A stretch of 20,480 nt of DNA, from NCBI GenBank assembly GCA_016296165.1, contig JAEDJV010000033.1, positions 1-20,480 of the forward strand, given 5' to 3'. Shown here in pieces: positions 12,914 to 20,480 of the stretch (the first letter of the stretch is position 1; every line of letters begins with the position of its first letter). The stretch comes from Oscillospiraceae bacterium (lineage in GTDB: Bacteria; Bacillota; Clostridia; Oscillospirales; Ruminococcaceae). The notes beneath the pieces were generated by a model, which worked only from the letters and a program-made list of their open reading frames with translations, was not told the DNA's origin and did no database searches. Both the position numbers and the translations under genes were made by a program.

Positions 12914-15475
12914 TTATTTGCTTAAATTCAGAATATATTTAAAAACAAGCTGTCCGTAACGACTTTTGCTGTTATAAATATTGTCAGACAGTTCATATGC
13001 GATTTTAATTGCATATCTTAACTCTTCTGAGGTTACTTCCTCATTACTGAAACCAGCCTTAAGTGCCAGACGGATAATTTCAGATATCATACCATCGTGT
13101 GTGAATTGTTCAGATTTTTCATCGGCATATTCAGCAAAATCAAGAGGAAGCATATTCCCTTTGTAAATGCCAATATGGGAAAGCAGTTTCAAAACATATT
13201 TATATACATTAGCAATGCTTTTATTGTTGGATTTGCATCTGAATCCTAATATCCTGGACCTTATACATATAACATGGCGGACGATAATAATCAGTACAAA
13301 AAGGGAAACAAGCAGTAAAACTGAAAGAAGAATTTTTATTATTATAATAAATGCAGGATTCCGGGTTTGAGTTTCATCATTTTCTGATGGATGTTTTTCA
13401 GTAGACGGAACGGTTGTCTGTGACGGTACTTCAGTTACTGCTGCTGATGTAGTTTGGGTGGACGAATCAGGCTCCTGTCTGGTTACAATGGTTGTCTGTT
13501 CCGGTACAGTAACTTCAACTATACTTGTTTGCGTAGAATCTGATTTTAATATTTCTTCAGCACTTATAATGCCTAAATCATATCCTGGAGTGAATTCAAA
13601 AGGGATCCAGCCATAGCCGTCAATATAGAATTCCGTCCATGCGTGTGCTCTTGAATCCTGGATATCAATCTTGTAGTAATTATTGATATTTTCTGCATTA
13701 TCGAAGTCGGAAGGTATAATCACATATCCTTCTGCATATCTTGCAGGAACTCCTGAGATTCTAGCCAGAACTGTACCTGCAGTAGCAAAGTGTGAACAGT
13801 ATCCTTTGTGGTTTTCCGTAAGCAGATAATGTGTAATTTCCTCGTTTGCCGGAGTCTTTCCAGGTTCAAGTGAGTATTCAGCATTACTGTGAAGAACAGA
13901 TTTTATCGACTCGTATATTTTATCAAGGTTTTCTCCGTTGTACTCAGGGATATTATTTTCCCTGGCGATATCAAAAATCTGATTATAATTTGGAGCTGAA
14001 TAACCGGCATACTGGCTGTAAGCAAAATCTCTGTATTCTCTTTCGATTTTTGTAAATTCCGGATCAGAACAAAGGTTTTCTTTCTCGAGAAAATATAAAT
14101 TCTTGTATAAATTAGGCGTACTGTAATAATAAAACGAGTATTCATTCATATTTTCAGAAACAAAGAAAGCGTCTTTATCCGGAAAAATTCCAATTGCAGC
14201 ATCCAGACTGTACGGGGCAAAGAGATATGAACTTGATTTGAATTTTGAAGAAACAAGCATATGAATATTTCTGAAATTTTCAGGATAGATTTTGGATAGA
14301 GTCCTGTTGTTTATGGTATTAAAACACTGAGGAAAGATATTGCTTTCATCAAATTTGTCGAAGAGGTCACTGTTTTCCTCATATACTATATCATCCATTG
14401 CATACCATGTATTGTTTGAATATTCCGAGCCCACAAATCCTTTGATATATGTATTGTACAACGGGCGTTCAGACATGATAACACTTATGTCTGTTCTGCC
14501 TTTGAATGATATTTTCGATATATTTCCAAGACGAGACTTGTTGTTTACCGGAATCTGATCAGCTTCATCGGTGATTTTGTTTGCTATTTTCTCTATGGAT
14601 AATTCAGATATGGCAGATTTTACAGAGTGTCTTGTTTCATTTATTTTTTCAGGACGATGATACGAAAATATCTTTAAACATGCAGAAGAAATAATAATGA
14701 TAGCAAATACAGAAGTAATCGTGATAATCCCAATGTCTTCTATGACATTATTTCTTAGATTTCCTGATGAAACGAAAAGATTCCTTTTACGAATAAAAAC
14801 AGGCTGTCCTGAACTGGAATGATATTGGTTTCCGGCCATTCTCATTGCGAAAAGTGAAATCCAGTATGAAATAAGTAATGAAAAAGGCTGATGGTCAGGG
14901 CTGAACCCGAACAGAAGTCCGGCTTCGATAAACGGGAAAGTACATGAAAATACAAGAAGAAAACGGGGTTTCACAATTGTATTGTAAATAATGATAGCTG
15001 TGATAAGCGAAAAGAAAAAAACCAGAAATAATGTCAGACATTCATACTGATTTACTGTTTTGGGAATTCTGTAATAAGAGTGTCCTTCAGCAATAAGTTT
15101 TAGTTTTACAGCAGCTTTGTTAATAAAAACAGCGTATCCGTCTGTCAGTTTAAAACGCATCTGATACATTAGATACCCGAAAATCGCATATACCGGAATC
15201 AGAAGATATTTTGCCTTTGACGGAAACATTGATATAACAGTACACAAGGCAATTACTGCAGCCTGAGATATGAAGATTGCCGATTTATCACAGTTTAGTT
15301 CATACAGAGATAAAAATGATAAGATAAAACCAATAATACCAACCATAGATACAATTATAAGCAGCAGTTTTGAATTAATCCAGTACTTGCTTTTTATGGT
15401 AAGTGATATCGAGTCAGTAATTGTTATACCATTGCTGAAGGCAGCGTTTTCGTTAATGTCTTTATTTCTTTTCAT
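12914..15475 (-). CDS. Membrane transglutaminase-like protein with cytosolic C-terminal domain
   Basis: About 853 residues. Six to seven membrane segments lie in the first 275 residues, then a large external region with a transglutaminase-like core. Counting from the upstream Met at 15484, the nucleophile is Cys563 (HKGYCSHFATA) and the histidine is His614 (SRAHAWTEF). The third position is Glu630 in WIPFEFTPG where classical members have Asp. A Ser/Thr-rich stalk (about 648-708) is followed by a last membrane segment (about 711-739) and a cytosolic DUF4129-like tail. ATG 15475 is preferred over 15484 because AAGGA lies about ten bases before it and only one base before the other. The order MoxR, DUF58 and transglutaminase, spaced 20-50 bp apart, is a known conserved module. 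The target and reaction (peptidase or cross-linker) are not established. Confidence 0.82.
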   Translation of the reverse strand: MKRNKDINENAAFSNGITITDSISLTIKSKYWINSKLLLIIVSMVGIIGFILSFLSLYELNCDKSAIFISQAAVIALCTVISMFPSKAKYLLIPVYAIFGYLMYQMRFKLTDGYAVFINKAAVKLKLIAEGHSYYRIPKTVNQYECLTLFLVFFFSLITAIIIYNTIVKPRFLLVFSCTFPFIEAGLLFGFSPDHQPFSLLISYWISLFAMRMAGNQYHSSSGQPVFIRKRNLFVSSGNLRNNVIEDIGIITITSVFAIIIISSACLKIFSYHRPEKINETRHSVKSAISELSIEKIANKITDEADQIPVNNKSRLGNISKISFKGRTDISVIMSERPLYNTYIKGFVGSEYSNNTWYAMDDIVYEENSDLFDKFDESNIFPQCFNTINNRTLSKIYPENFRNIHMLVSSKFKSSSYLFAPYSLDAAIGIFPDKDAFFVSENMNEYSFYYYSTPNLYKNLYFLEKENLCSDPEFTKIEREYRDFAYSQYAGYSAPNYNQIFDIARENNIPEYNGENLDKIYESIKSVLHSNAEYSLEPGKTPANEEITHYLLTENHKGYCSHFATAGTVLARISGVPARYAEGYVIIPSDFDNAENINNYYKIDIQDSRAHAWTEFYIDGYGWIPFEFTPGYDLGIISAEEILKSDSTQTSIVEVTVPEQTTIVTRQEPDSSTQTTSAAVTEVPSQTTVPSTEKHPSENDETQTRNPAFIIIIKILLSVLLLVSLFVLIIIVRHVICIRSRILGFRCKSNNKSIANVYKYVLKLLSHIGIYKGNMLPLDFAEYADEKSEQFTHDGMISEIIRLALKAGFSNEEVTSEELRYAIKIAYELSDNIYNSKSRYGQLVFKYILNLSK

Positions 15476-15514
15476 AATAAACATATCCTTTTAACTTTCA
15501 TAAAATCAGAACCA

Positions 15515-16705
15515 TCAGATCCATACTTTACTAAGCCCTTCGGAAAGAGCATTAAACGGTACTGATATAGCTGTTGTGGTTTCAGTTGTTTTGAAAAAAT
15601 CGGGCACTTCACACTGAGCATCATCAATATGAAAGTATGTGGTTTTTCTGGTGTTGTTTAATACTGAAAGATTATGATATATCTCATCAGAAAGTACAGG
15701 AGAAATATATATCGTATGTGAAAACTGCTGGTCAATATTTTCTGTTTTGTGATGGATAAAAGTGTTAAAACAGTCATTATATGTACCGGATACAAAAATG
15801 GATCCAAGAAAAGCTGAAAAGTCATCTTCAGATAAAATCTTTTCAGTATGAAGTGTTTTATGAACATCAAACCAGCATAATTTGTGAGATATATTATTTG
15901 TTAACATAAAATGGGAAAGAGACATGGCAGTTTCTATTGCAGCGTCATTCTTATAGAATACATCCTCGGAATTATTATCATTGCAAAATTCAAATACAAT
16001 AATAATCTGACTGCTTACAGGCAAACTGTATTCTTTTACCATCATATTATCAAGTTTTGTTGTAAGATTCCAGTGTATTCTGTTAAGTTTATCTCCGTAA
16101 GAATATTCTCTGATGTTAAAAACTTCAGAACAGTCATCTCCCGGTTTTATTTTTGAAAATTCGTCATTTTCAGTAATTCCCATTAATGACGTTTCGATAA
16201 CGGGGGAGCATTTTACCAGTGAAGGCAAAACTATTATCTCTTGTGTAATATTCAGAAATATGGTTTTGGAAAAGAGTTTTATATAGTCATATATTTTTAT
16301 TTTCTTAAGAGTAATATTTATCTTTCCACAGTGAGCGTATGATACACTAAATTTGATACTTTGCTCATTGTCCGCGGAAACAGGCATCATGGTTGTAAGC
16401 AACTGTTCTTCACCGGTAAGCGTGTTAGTAATTTTTAAAGTTGCGACAGCGCAGGAAACAGGGAATATAGATTTGTTTCTTATATTCACAATAATCTTTG
16501 ACTCTTTATTTCTGTGTAAAGTCACATTTTCAGTATTCAGAACTGCATTAATGTTTCGTGATATGCTGAAAAGAAAAAACAGCTGGACAAAAGGAAAAAT
16601 GATTGTCAGTATGAGTATTATAAGTGACATGTCGTCTATGAAAAGAATAAAGAAAAGAATCATAGAAGCAAGAAACAGGAGATAGATTATTTTATTCTGA
16701 AGCAT
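15515..16705 (-). CDS. DUF58 domain protein
   Basis: A 396-residue membrane-anchored protein. Two hydrophobic segments at about 6-23 and 27-47 are followed by a beta-rich part and the DUF58 signature, IREYSYGDKLNRIHW, at residues 198-212. The C-terminal half resembles a von Willebrand A-like fold, but I do not see a clean MIDAS motif. DUF58 proteins accompany MoxR ATPases and are proposed to take part in metal-dependent complex assembly; the biochemical role is unknown. GGGGGAAA lies about eight bases before the ATG. It is 20 bp after the MoxR gene and 39 bp before the transglutaminase start, all within one transcript. Confidence 0.85.
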   Translation of the reverse strand: MLQNKIIYLLFLASMILFFILFIDDMSLIILILTIIFPFVQLFFLFSISRNINAVLNTENVTLHRNKESKIIVNIRNKSIFPVSCAVATLKITNTLTGEEQLLTTMMPVSADNEQSIKFSVSYAHCGKINITLKKIKIYDYIKLFSKTIFLNITQEIIVLPSLVKCSPVIETSLMGITENDEFSKIKPGDDCSEVFNIREYSYGDKLNRIHWNLTTKLDNMMVKEYSLPVSSQIIIVFEFCNDNNSEDVFYKNDAAIETAMSLSHFMLTNNISHKLCWFDVHKTLHTEKILSEDDFSAFLGSIFVSGTYNDCFNTFIHHKTENIDQQFSHTIYISPVLSDEIYHNLSVLNNTRKTTYFHIDDAQCEVPDFFKTTETTTAISVPFNALSEGLSKVWI

Positions 16706-16725
16706 AAATTATTTCCCCCTTGCTT

Positions 16726-17676
16726 TCAGGGTTCAAGTGAGGGCAGTTTTACAGAATTGAAAATCTCATCCAGAATTTCTTCTGATGTCAGATTGTTGAT
16801 TCTGGCATTTGAACTGAGAATCAGTCTATGAGCAAATACATCCTTATACATATACGCTATGTCATCAGGAATAACATAATCACGTCCTTTAAGCAGGGCA
16901 GTAGCTTTAGAAACAGCCATAAGCGCAAGTGCTCCTCGTGTACTGATACCAAGTTTTATCATTGGATGATTTCTTGTTGCCTCTACAAGTCTTGCTATAT
17001 ACATATATATTTTATCATCAACATGAATGTTTTCAGCAACTTTTTGGAGAGATACGAGTGTTTCTGCGTCGGCTATCGGGTTAATATACTCGATAGGGTT
17101 ATAGTTTGATTTTACTTTGAGAATTTCCATTTCGCTTGTAATATCAGGATATCCCATTGATAGTTTTATCATGAAACGATCAAGCTGAGATTCAGGGAGT
17201 GCCTGAGTTCCGACTGATCCTATCGGATTCTGGGTTGCTATAACTATGAATGGCTTTGGGAGATCATGTGTTGTTCCGTCAACGGTTACTTTTCCTTCTT
17301 CCATGATTTCAAGCAGTGCTGACTGAGTTTTACTCGAGGTACGGTTTATCTCATCAGCAAGAAGCAGATTGCACATGGAGGCTCCGGCTTTAAATTCAAA
17401 ATTCCCTGTATGTTTGTTGTAAACGGTAAAACCTGTTACATCTGTAGGAAGAACGTCAGGTGTGAACTGTATGCGGTTATGTTCGAGCGAAAGTGATTTT
17501 GAAAAAGCAAGGGCCATTGTTGTTTTCCCTACACCCGGAATGTCTTCGATGAGGATATGTCCCCTGGCAAGTATGGCAAGAAGAATTTTGATTATTATCT
17601 TGTCCTTACCAATAACTGCTTTTTTAACTTCGTCTACGATTTCTCTTACTTTTTTTATGGAATTACTGTTATTCAA
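16726..17676 (-). CDS. MoxR family AAA+ ATPase
   Basis: A 316-residue AAA+ protein. Walker A GVGKTT is at residues 48-53, Walker B LLLADEINR has Asp108-Glu109, sensor 1 is IVIATQNP at about 145-152, and LGISTRGA near 243-250 is typical of the MoxR lid. MoxR ATPases act as chaperone-like motors for partner proteins, often the neighbouring DUF58/VWA protein. The frame opens at GTG 17685, but AAGGAAG (17691-17685) overlaps that codon. TTG 17676 is eight bases after it and is the better start. The gene follows the CoA-transferase by 40 bp. I see no terminator or convincing internal promoter between them, so transcription from the promoter near 19350 is likely. Confidence 0.88.
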   Translation of the reverse strand: MNNSNSIKKVREIVDEVKKAVIGKDKIIIKILLAILARGHILIEDIPGVGKTTMALAFSKSLSLEHNRIQFTPDVLPTDVTGFTVYNKHTGNFEFKAGASMCNLLLADEINRTSSKTQSALLEIMEEGKVTVDGTTHDLPKPFIVIATQNPIGSVGTQALPESQLDRFMIKLSMGYPDITSEMEILKVKSNYNPIEYINPIADAETLVSLQKVAENIHVDDKIYMYIARLVEATRNHPMIKLGISTRGALALMAVSKATALLKGRDYVIPDDIAYMYKDVFAHRLILSSNARINNLTSEEILDEIFNSVKLPSLEP

Positions 17677-17716
17677 TTGTTGCACTTCCTTATTAATTCT
17701 TTATTTAATTGTCTGA

Positions 17717-19246
17717 TTATTTCAGAGAGTCAGCTATTTCAACTTCAAACGGAAGTAAATCAAGTATCTGCGTCTTCATATCTATTCCAGGATAAACTTC
17801 TGTAAGACGAAGACCGGTTTCACAGAGTTCAAATACACAGCGTTCTGTAATATACAGCACTTTTTGCTTGTTTACAAGACCTCTTTTTGCTGAAAAACTA
17901 ATGCTTCTGACATTGTTTATGAACTTTGGAATAGAACCTTCCTTGTTAATACTGATGTTTCCGTTTTCATCTTCCGATACGTCCAGGCCTTTGGTATTAA
18001 ACGACAGGCAAAATACAACAGTAGGTGTTTTAGCTGTAATATTTGCAAATCCACCAATTCCGGAAAAAGCTCCCGGTCCTCTGTGAGAGTTTACATTGCC
18101 GAATCTGTCTACTTCAAGTCCTCCCATGAAGCATATATTAAGACCACCGTTATCGTACAGGTCAAACTGGTTTGCCATATCGTTCATAGAGGCTGCACCT
18201 ATCATGGCACCAAATACTTTTCCGGATGCAGGGAATCCGCCCACACCACCTGATTCTACAGTAAGTGTAATCTGATCAAGCATTCCGTTTTGTCTTGCAT
18301 ATTTTGAAACATTTTCAGGAATGCCTATACCAATGTTAACTATATCGTCAGGCTTTAGCTCTCTGGAAGCACGTTTTCCTATAATCTTGGCAGCGGGATT
18401 TTTTTCAGGCTTGGTTGCAGTTCTCTTTGCAAGCATATCACTCCAGTCCTGCCATTGTGAATATGGTATTTCGAAACTGCCTGTAAGAGATTCGTATGCA
18501 GCGTGCCTCGGTTCAGGATCAACTTTTACAATTGCATCTACCATGCATCCCGGAATTATCGTGTTTCTCGGACGAGCCGGTGTGCTTACTATTCTGTCAA
18601 CCTGTACGATTACTTTTCCATGATTCGCCTTAACGGCCTGACATATAGAAAGTGCGTCACCCGACATATACATATCATCAAAAGATATATTACCTTTACT
18701 GTCAGCGGCAGTACCTTTTATAAGAGCCACTTTAATTTTTGGAAGTTTATAATATAAAAATTCTTCATCATCCACTTCAACTATCTTAACCAGAGAATTA
18801 TCTTTTGAAATTTTGTTTATGCCCGGGCCATCTATACGCGGATCTACAAATATATCAAGTCCTACTTTTGAAAGTGCCCCTGGAAGACCTCCTGCCTGAG
18901 CACGAATAGCGTGGGAGATGCATCCAAGCGGGAGATTGTACGCTTCAAATTTGTCATGAAGGACAAGCTTTTTTGTGCTGAGCATTGCTCCAAAATGACC
19001 ACATATAAGTTTTTTTACAGCTCCTTCTCTTATGTAGCTTTCGGCATTTTTATTCTCATCCCATTCTCCAAATCCTGCACTTGATATCATTGTAAGGTTG
19101 TTTGGTGAACCGGTTTTTTTGAATTTGCGGTATATTGCCTCATGAAGTTCAACCGGATTTTCAATGCCCACAAATGAATTAAGGCATATAACATCTCCGT
19201 CCCTGATGAGTCCGGCTGCTTCATCTGCTGTCATGATTTTATACAT
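17717..19246 (-). CDS. Fused acyl-CoA:acetate / 3-ketoacid CoA-transferase (family I)
   Basis: A 509-residue enzyme with both CoA-transferase halves in one chain: the alpha-type half at about 1-250 and the beta-type half at about 285-509. The catalytic glutamate that carries the acyl-glutamyl-CoA intermediate is Glu331 in TVESGGVGG. Size and arrangement match the propionate or acetate CoA-transferase group (COG4670, YdiF/Pct-like). It would move CoA between a short-chain acyl-CoA (acetyl, propionyl or butyryl) and a free acid such as acetate in the cytosol. The exact substrate pair cannot be told from sequence. GAAGGG lies eleven bases before the ATG, preceded by a roughly 70-nt leader from a perfect promoter. 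It is the first gene of a five-gene run, and a metabolic link to the envelope genes behind it is not obvious. Confidence 0.88.
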   Translation of the reverse strand: MYKIMTADEAAGLIRDGDVICLNSFVGIENPVELHEAIYRKFKKTGSPNNLTMISSAGFGEWDENKNAESYIREGAVKKLICGHFGAMLSTKKLVLHDKFEAYNLPLGCISHAIRAQAGGLPGALSKVGLDIFVDPRIDGPGINKISKDNSLVKIVEVDDEEFLYYKLPKIKVALIKGTAADSKGNISFDDMYMSGDALSICQAVKANHGKVIVQVDRIVSTPARPRNTIIPGCMVDAIVKVDPEPRHAAYESLTGSFEIPYSQWQDWSDMLAKRTATKPEKNPAAKIIGKRASRELKPDDIVNIGIGIPENVSKYARQNGMLDQITLTVESGGVGGFPASGKVFGAMIGAASMNDMANQFDLYDNGGLNICFMGGLEVDRFGNVNSHRGPGAFSGIGGFANITAKTPTVVFCLSFNTKGLDVSEDENGNISINKEGSIPKFINNVRSISFSAKRGLVNKQKVLYITERCVFELCETGLRLTEVYPGIDMKTQILDLLPFEVEIADSLK

Positions 19247-19304
19247 TATATATTTTTCCCTTCTAAAAAAATCTCATACTATTAAGTCAGAAATATGATT
19301 TATC

Positions 19305-19315
19305 TGTAAGTTACA
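19305..19315. promoter_or_regulatory. 11-bp palindrome at the start of the CoA-transferase transcript
   Basis: TGTAAGTTACA is a perfect dyad with a single central base. It lies directly downstream of the minus-strand -10 box (19324-19329), around positions +2 to +12. This place suits a repressor site, but the dyad is short and no regulator is known. Confidence 0.3.
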
Positions 19316-19323
19316 CATATTTA

Positions 19324-19352
19324 ATTATAAATTAAATGTTTAGTAATGTCAA
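19324..19352 (-). promoter_or_regulatory. Perfect consensus promoter of the CoA-transferase operon
   Basis: Read on the minus strand: TTGACA (19352-19347), 17 bases, TATAAT (19329-19324). All twelve consensus bases match. Transcription would start near 19317, giving a leader of about 70 nt. Confidence 0.85.
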
Positions 19353-19383
19353 GGCAAATACTCTCAAACTATCAAAATTAAAG

Positions 19384-19413
19384 TTGACAATATTAACATA
19401 ATCGGAGTATAAT
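19384..19413 (+). promoter_or_regulatory. Promoter of the ZnuA-like lipoprotein gene
   Basis: TTGACA (19384-19389), 18 bases, TATAAT (19408-19413): both hexamers are perfect, with a one-base-long spacer. It diverges from the CoA-transferase promoter, the two -35 boxes being 31 bp apart. I looked for an AdcR or Zur box here and saw no good match. Confidence 0.75.
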
Positions 19414-19464
19414 ATAAATTATGTGAAATTAATCAGAAGTAATGCTTAGAAAAGGATGTATAAA

Positions 19465-20427
19465 ATGTTTAAGAAGATAGTTGCTTTTTTAACTTGTGCC
19501 TCAATGGCTGCCGGTACTGTTTCATGCGGAGTATCTTTTGATAAAAAAAATGAAGACGGGAAACTCAGCGTGGTAACTACGATATTTCCTCAGTATGATT
19601 TTGTCAGACAGATAGCCGGTGATAATGTTCAGCTTACAATGCTGCTGAAACCCGGAGCAGAAAGTCACACTTATGAGCCTACTCCTCAGGATATAGTAAA
19701 GATACAGGAATGTGATCTTTTCATCTATAACGGCGGAGAAGGTGATGTCTGGGTTGATTCAATTCTTGAATCACTTGATGAGAAAGTAGATACAATTGCT
19801 CTTATGGACTGTGTTGAAACAGTTGAGGAGGAGGTTGTTGAAGGAATGCAGGAAGAAGAACATGATCATGAACACGGGCATGAAGATGAAGAAAAACCGG
19901 AACTGGATGAGCATGTATGGACTTCTCCTGAAAATGCTGAAAAAATAGTTTCGGTTATCTCACAAAAACTTTGCGAAAAGGATAGTGATAATGCTGAAAC
20001 GTATAAAGTTAATACAGACAAGTATCTTTCAGAACTCGAAAAACTGGATGAACAATTCAAAGAGATAGTTTCAGGTGGAAAACGCAGGACTATGGTTTTC
20101 GGAGACAGATTTCCGTTCAGGTATTTTGCTGATGCCTATGATATAGAATATTTTGCAGCATTTCCGGGATGCAGTTCCGAGTCGGAACCGAGTGCCTCAA
20201 CAATTGCATTTTTAATAGATAAGATAGAAAAAGAAGATATACCTGCCATATTCAGTATAGAATTTTCAAGTAAAAAAATAGCAAACACACTTTCAGAGGC
20301 TACCGGTGCGCAGATTCTCGAATTTCACTCTTGTCACAATGTTACAACTGAGGACTTGAAAAACGGAGAAACATATGTTTCAATTATGAGCAGAAATGCA
20401 GATAATCTAGAAAAAGCGTTGAATTAA
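19465..20427 (+). CDS. ZnuA/AdcA-like metal-binding lipoprotein of an ABC importer
   Basis: A 320-residue solute-binding protein (cluster A-I family) that would capture zinc, or manganese, outside the membrane. A lipoprotein signal ends at Cys21 (GTVSC). Metal-site residues visible are His68 in ESHTYEPTP and His150 in DEHVWTSP. Between them is a His/Asp/Glu-rich loop (EEEHDHEHGHEDEE, about 130-143), typical of zinc-binding members. Where many relatives have a third His, this one has FGDRFPFRYF, and an acidic GCSSESEPS segment follows; this variant also occurs in clostridial relatives. ATG 19465 is preferred over ATG 19456 because AAAGGA (19451-19456) overlaps the latter and is eight bases from the former. 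No ATPase or permease gene precedes it, and the 53 bases after it do not begin one, so its transporter partners lie elsewhere. Confidence 0.88.
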   Translation: MFKKIVAFLTCASMAAGTVSCGVSFDKKNEDGKLSVVTTIFPQYDFVRQIAGDNVQLTMLLKPGAESHTYEPTPQDIVKIQECDLFIYNGGEGDVWVDSILESLDEKVDTIALMDCVETVEEEVVEGMQEEEHDHEHGHEDEEKPELDEHVWTSPENAEKIVSVISQKLCEKDSDNAETYKVNTDKYLSELEKLDEQFKEIVSGGKRRTMVFGDRFPFRYFADAYDIEYFAAFPGCSSESEPSASTIAFLIDKIEKEDIPAIFSIEFSSKKIANTLSEATGAQILEFHSCHNVTTEDLKNGETYVSIMSRNADNLEKALN

Positions 20428-20439
20428 TAACTCAAACTT

Positions 20440-20456
20440 CGCAGTTGAAAACTGCG
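20440..20456 (+). terminator. Hairpin after the ZnuA-like gene (weak terminator candidate)
   Basis: CGCAGTT (20440-20446) pairs perfectly with AACTGCG (20450-20456) around GAA. It lies 12 bases after the stop, but no T-run follows (TGTGCATC), so it is not a standard intrinsic terminator. It may instead belong to the leader of whatever lies to the right. Confidence 0.4.
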
Positions 20457-20480
20457 TGTGCATCTTGAAAATTCAATAGA

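Noticed and set aside
16353..16685. 110-codon plus-strand frame opposite the DUF58 gene, and similar short frames opposite the transglutaminase, MATE and CoA-transferase genes
   Set aside because: All lie antisense to clear family members and show no domain or ribosome binding site.
19384..19413. Zur or AdcR operator in the ZnuA-gene promoter
   Set aside because: Only a half-match (TTAACATAAT) is visible; no proper dyad was found.

Overview
The window looks like a chromosomal segment of a low-GC anaerobic Firmicute of the Ruminococcus type (Oscillospiraceae). The best evidence is a type I dockerin at the C-terminus of the first protein, Thr/Ser-rich linkers in several exported proteins, a butyrate/acetate-type CoA-transferase, and clostridial versions of a divergent type IIA topoisomerase pair, a P-loop ATPase and a zinc-binding lipoprotein. 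No tRNA, CRISPR array, insertion sequence or phage gene was recognised. The species cannot be fixed from the sequence alone.

Layout. Bases 1-342 are an AT-rich regulatory stretch with a strong promoter, a perfect 16-bp palindrome in the promoter spacer and two matching flanking dyads. It leads into a secreted C39-like peptidase with three SH3b repeats and a dockerin (343-2154) and a membrane-anchored SpoIIQ-like M23 peptidase (2222-2980). After a clear terminator and a new extended -10 promoter comes a three-gene operon: prmA (3124-4089) and the B and A subunits of a topoisomerase IV/gyrase-like enzyme (4124-8351). A short ECF sigma factor / anti-sigma pair follows (8507-10268) and ends at a 13-bp-stem terminator shared with the convergent minus-strand genes.

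From 10333 to 19246 everything is on the minus strand: a P-loop ATPase of an uncharacterised clostridial family (10333-11385) and, separated from it by a 17-bp-arm terminator, a five-gene run. In transcription order this is a fused CoA-transferase, a MoxR AAA+ ATPase, a DUF58 protein, a membrane transglutaminase-like protein and a MATE exporter. A perfect TTGACA-17-TATAAT promoter reads into the run from about 19350. The MoxR/DUF58/transglutaminase trio is a recognised module whose job is envelope-related but poorly defined. From the same intergenic region a divergent promoter reads right into a ZnuA-like metal-binding lipoprotein (19465-20427). The last 25 bases resemble the boxA leader found before rRNA genes.

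The theme is the cell envelope and its surveillance: a dockerin-tagged hydrolase, a wall peptidase, an ECF/anti-sigma sensor with a long extracellular Ser/Thr stalk, and a transglutaminase with a similar stalk. The housekeeping prmA-topoisomerase operon lies among these. Several starts were moved from the longest open frame to a codon with a properly spaced ribosome binding site; each case is explained in its entry.
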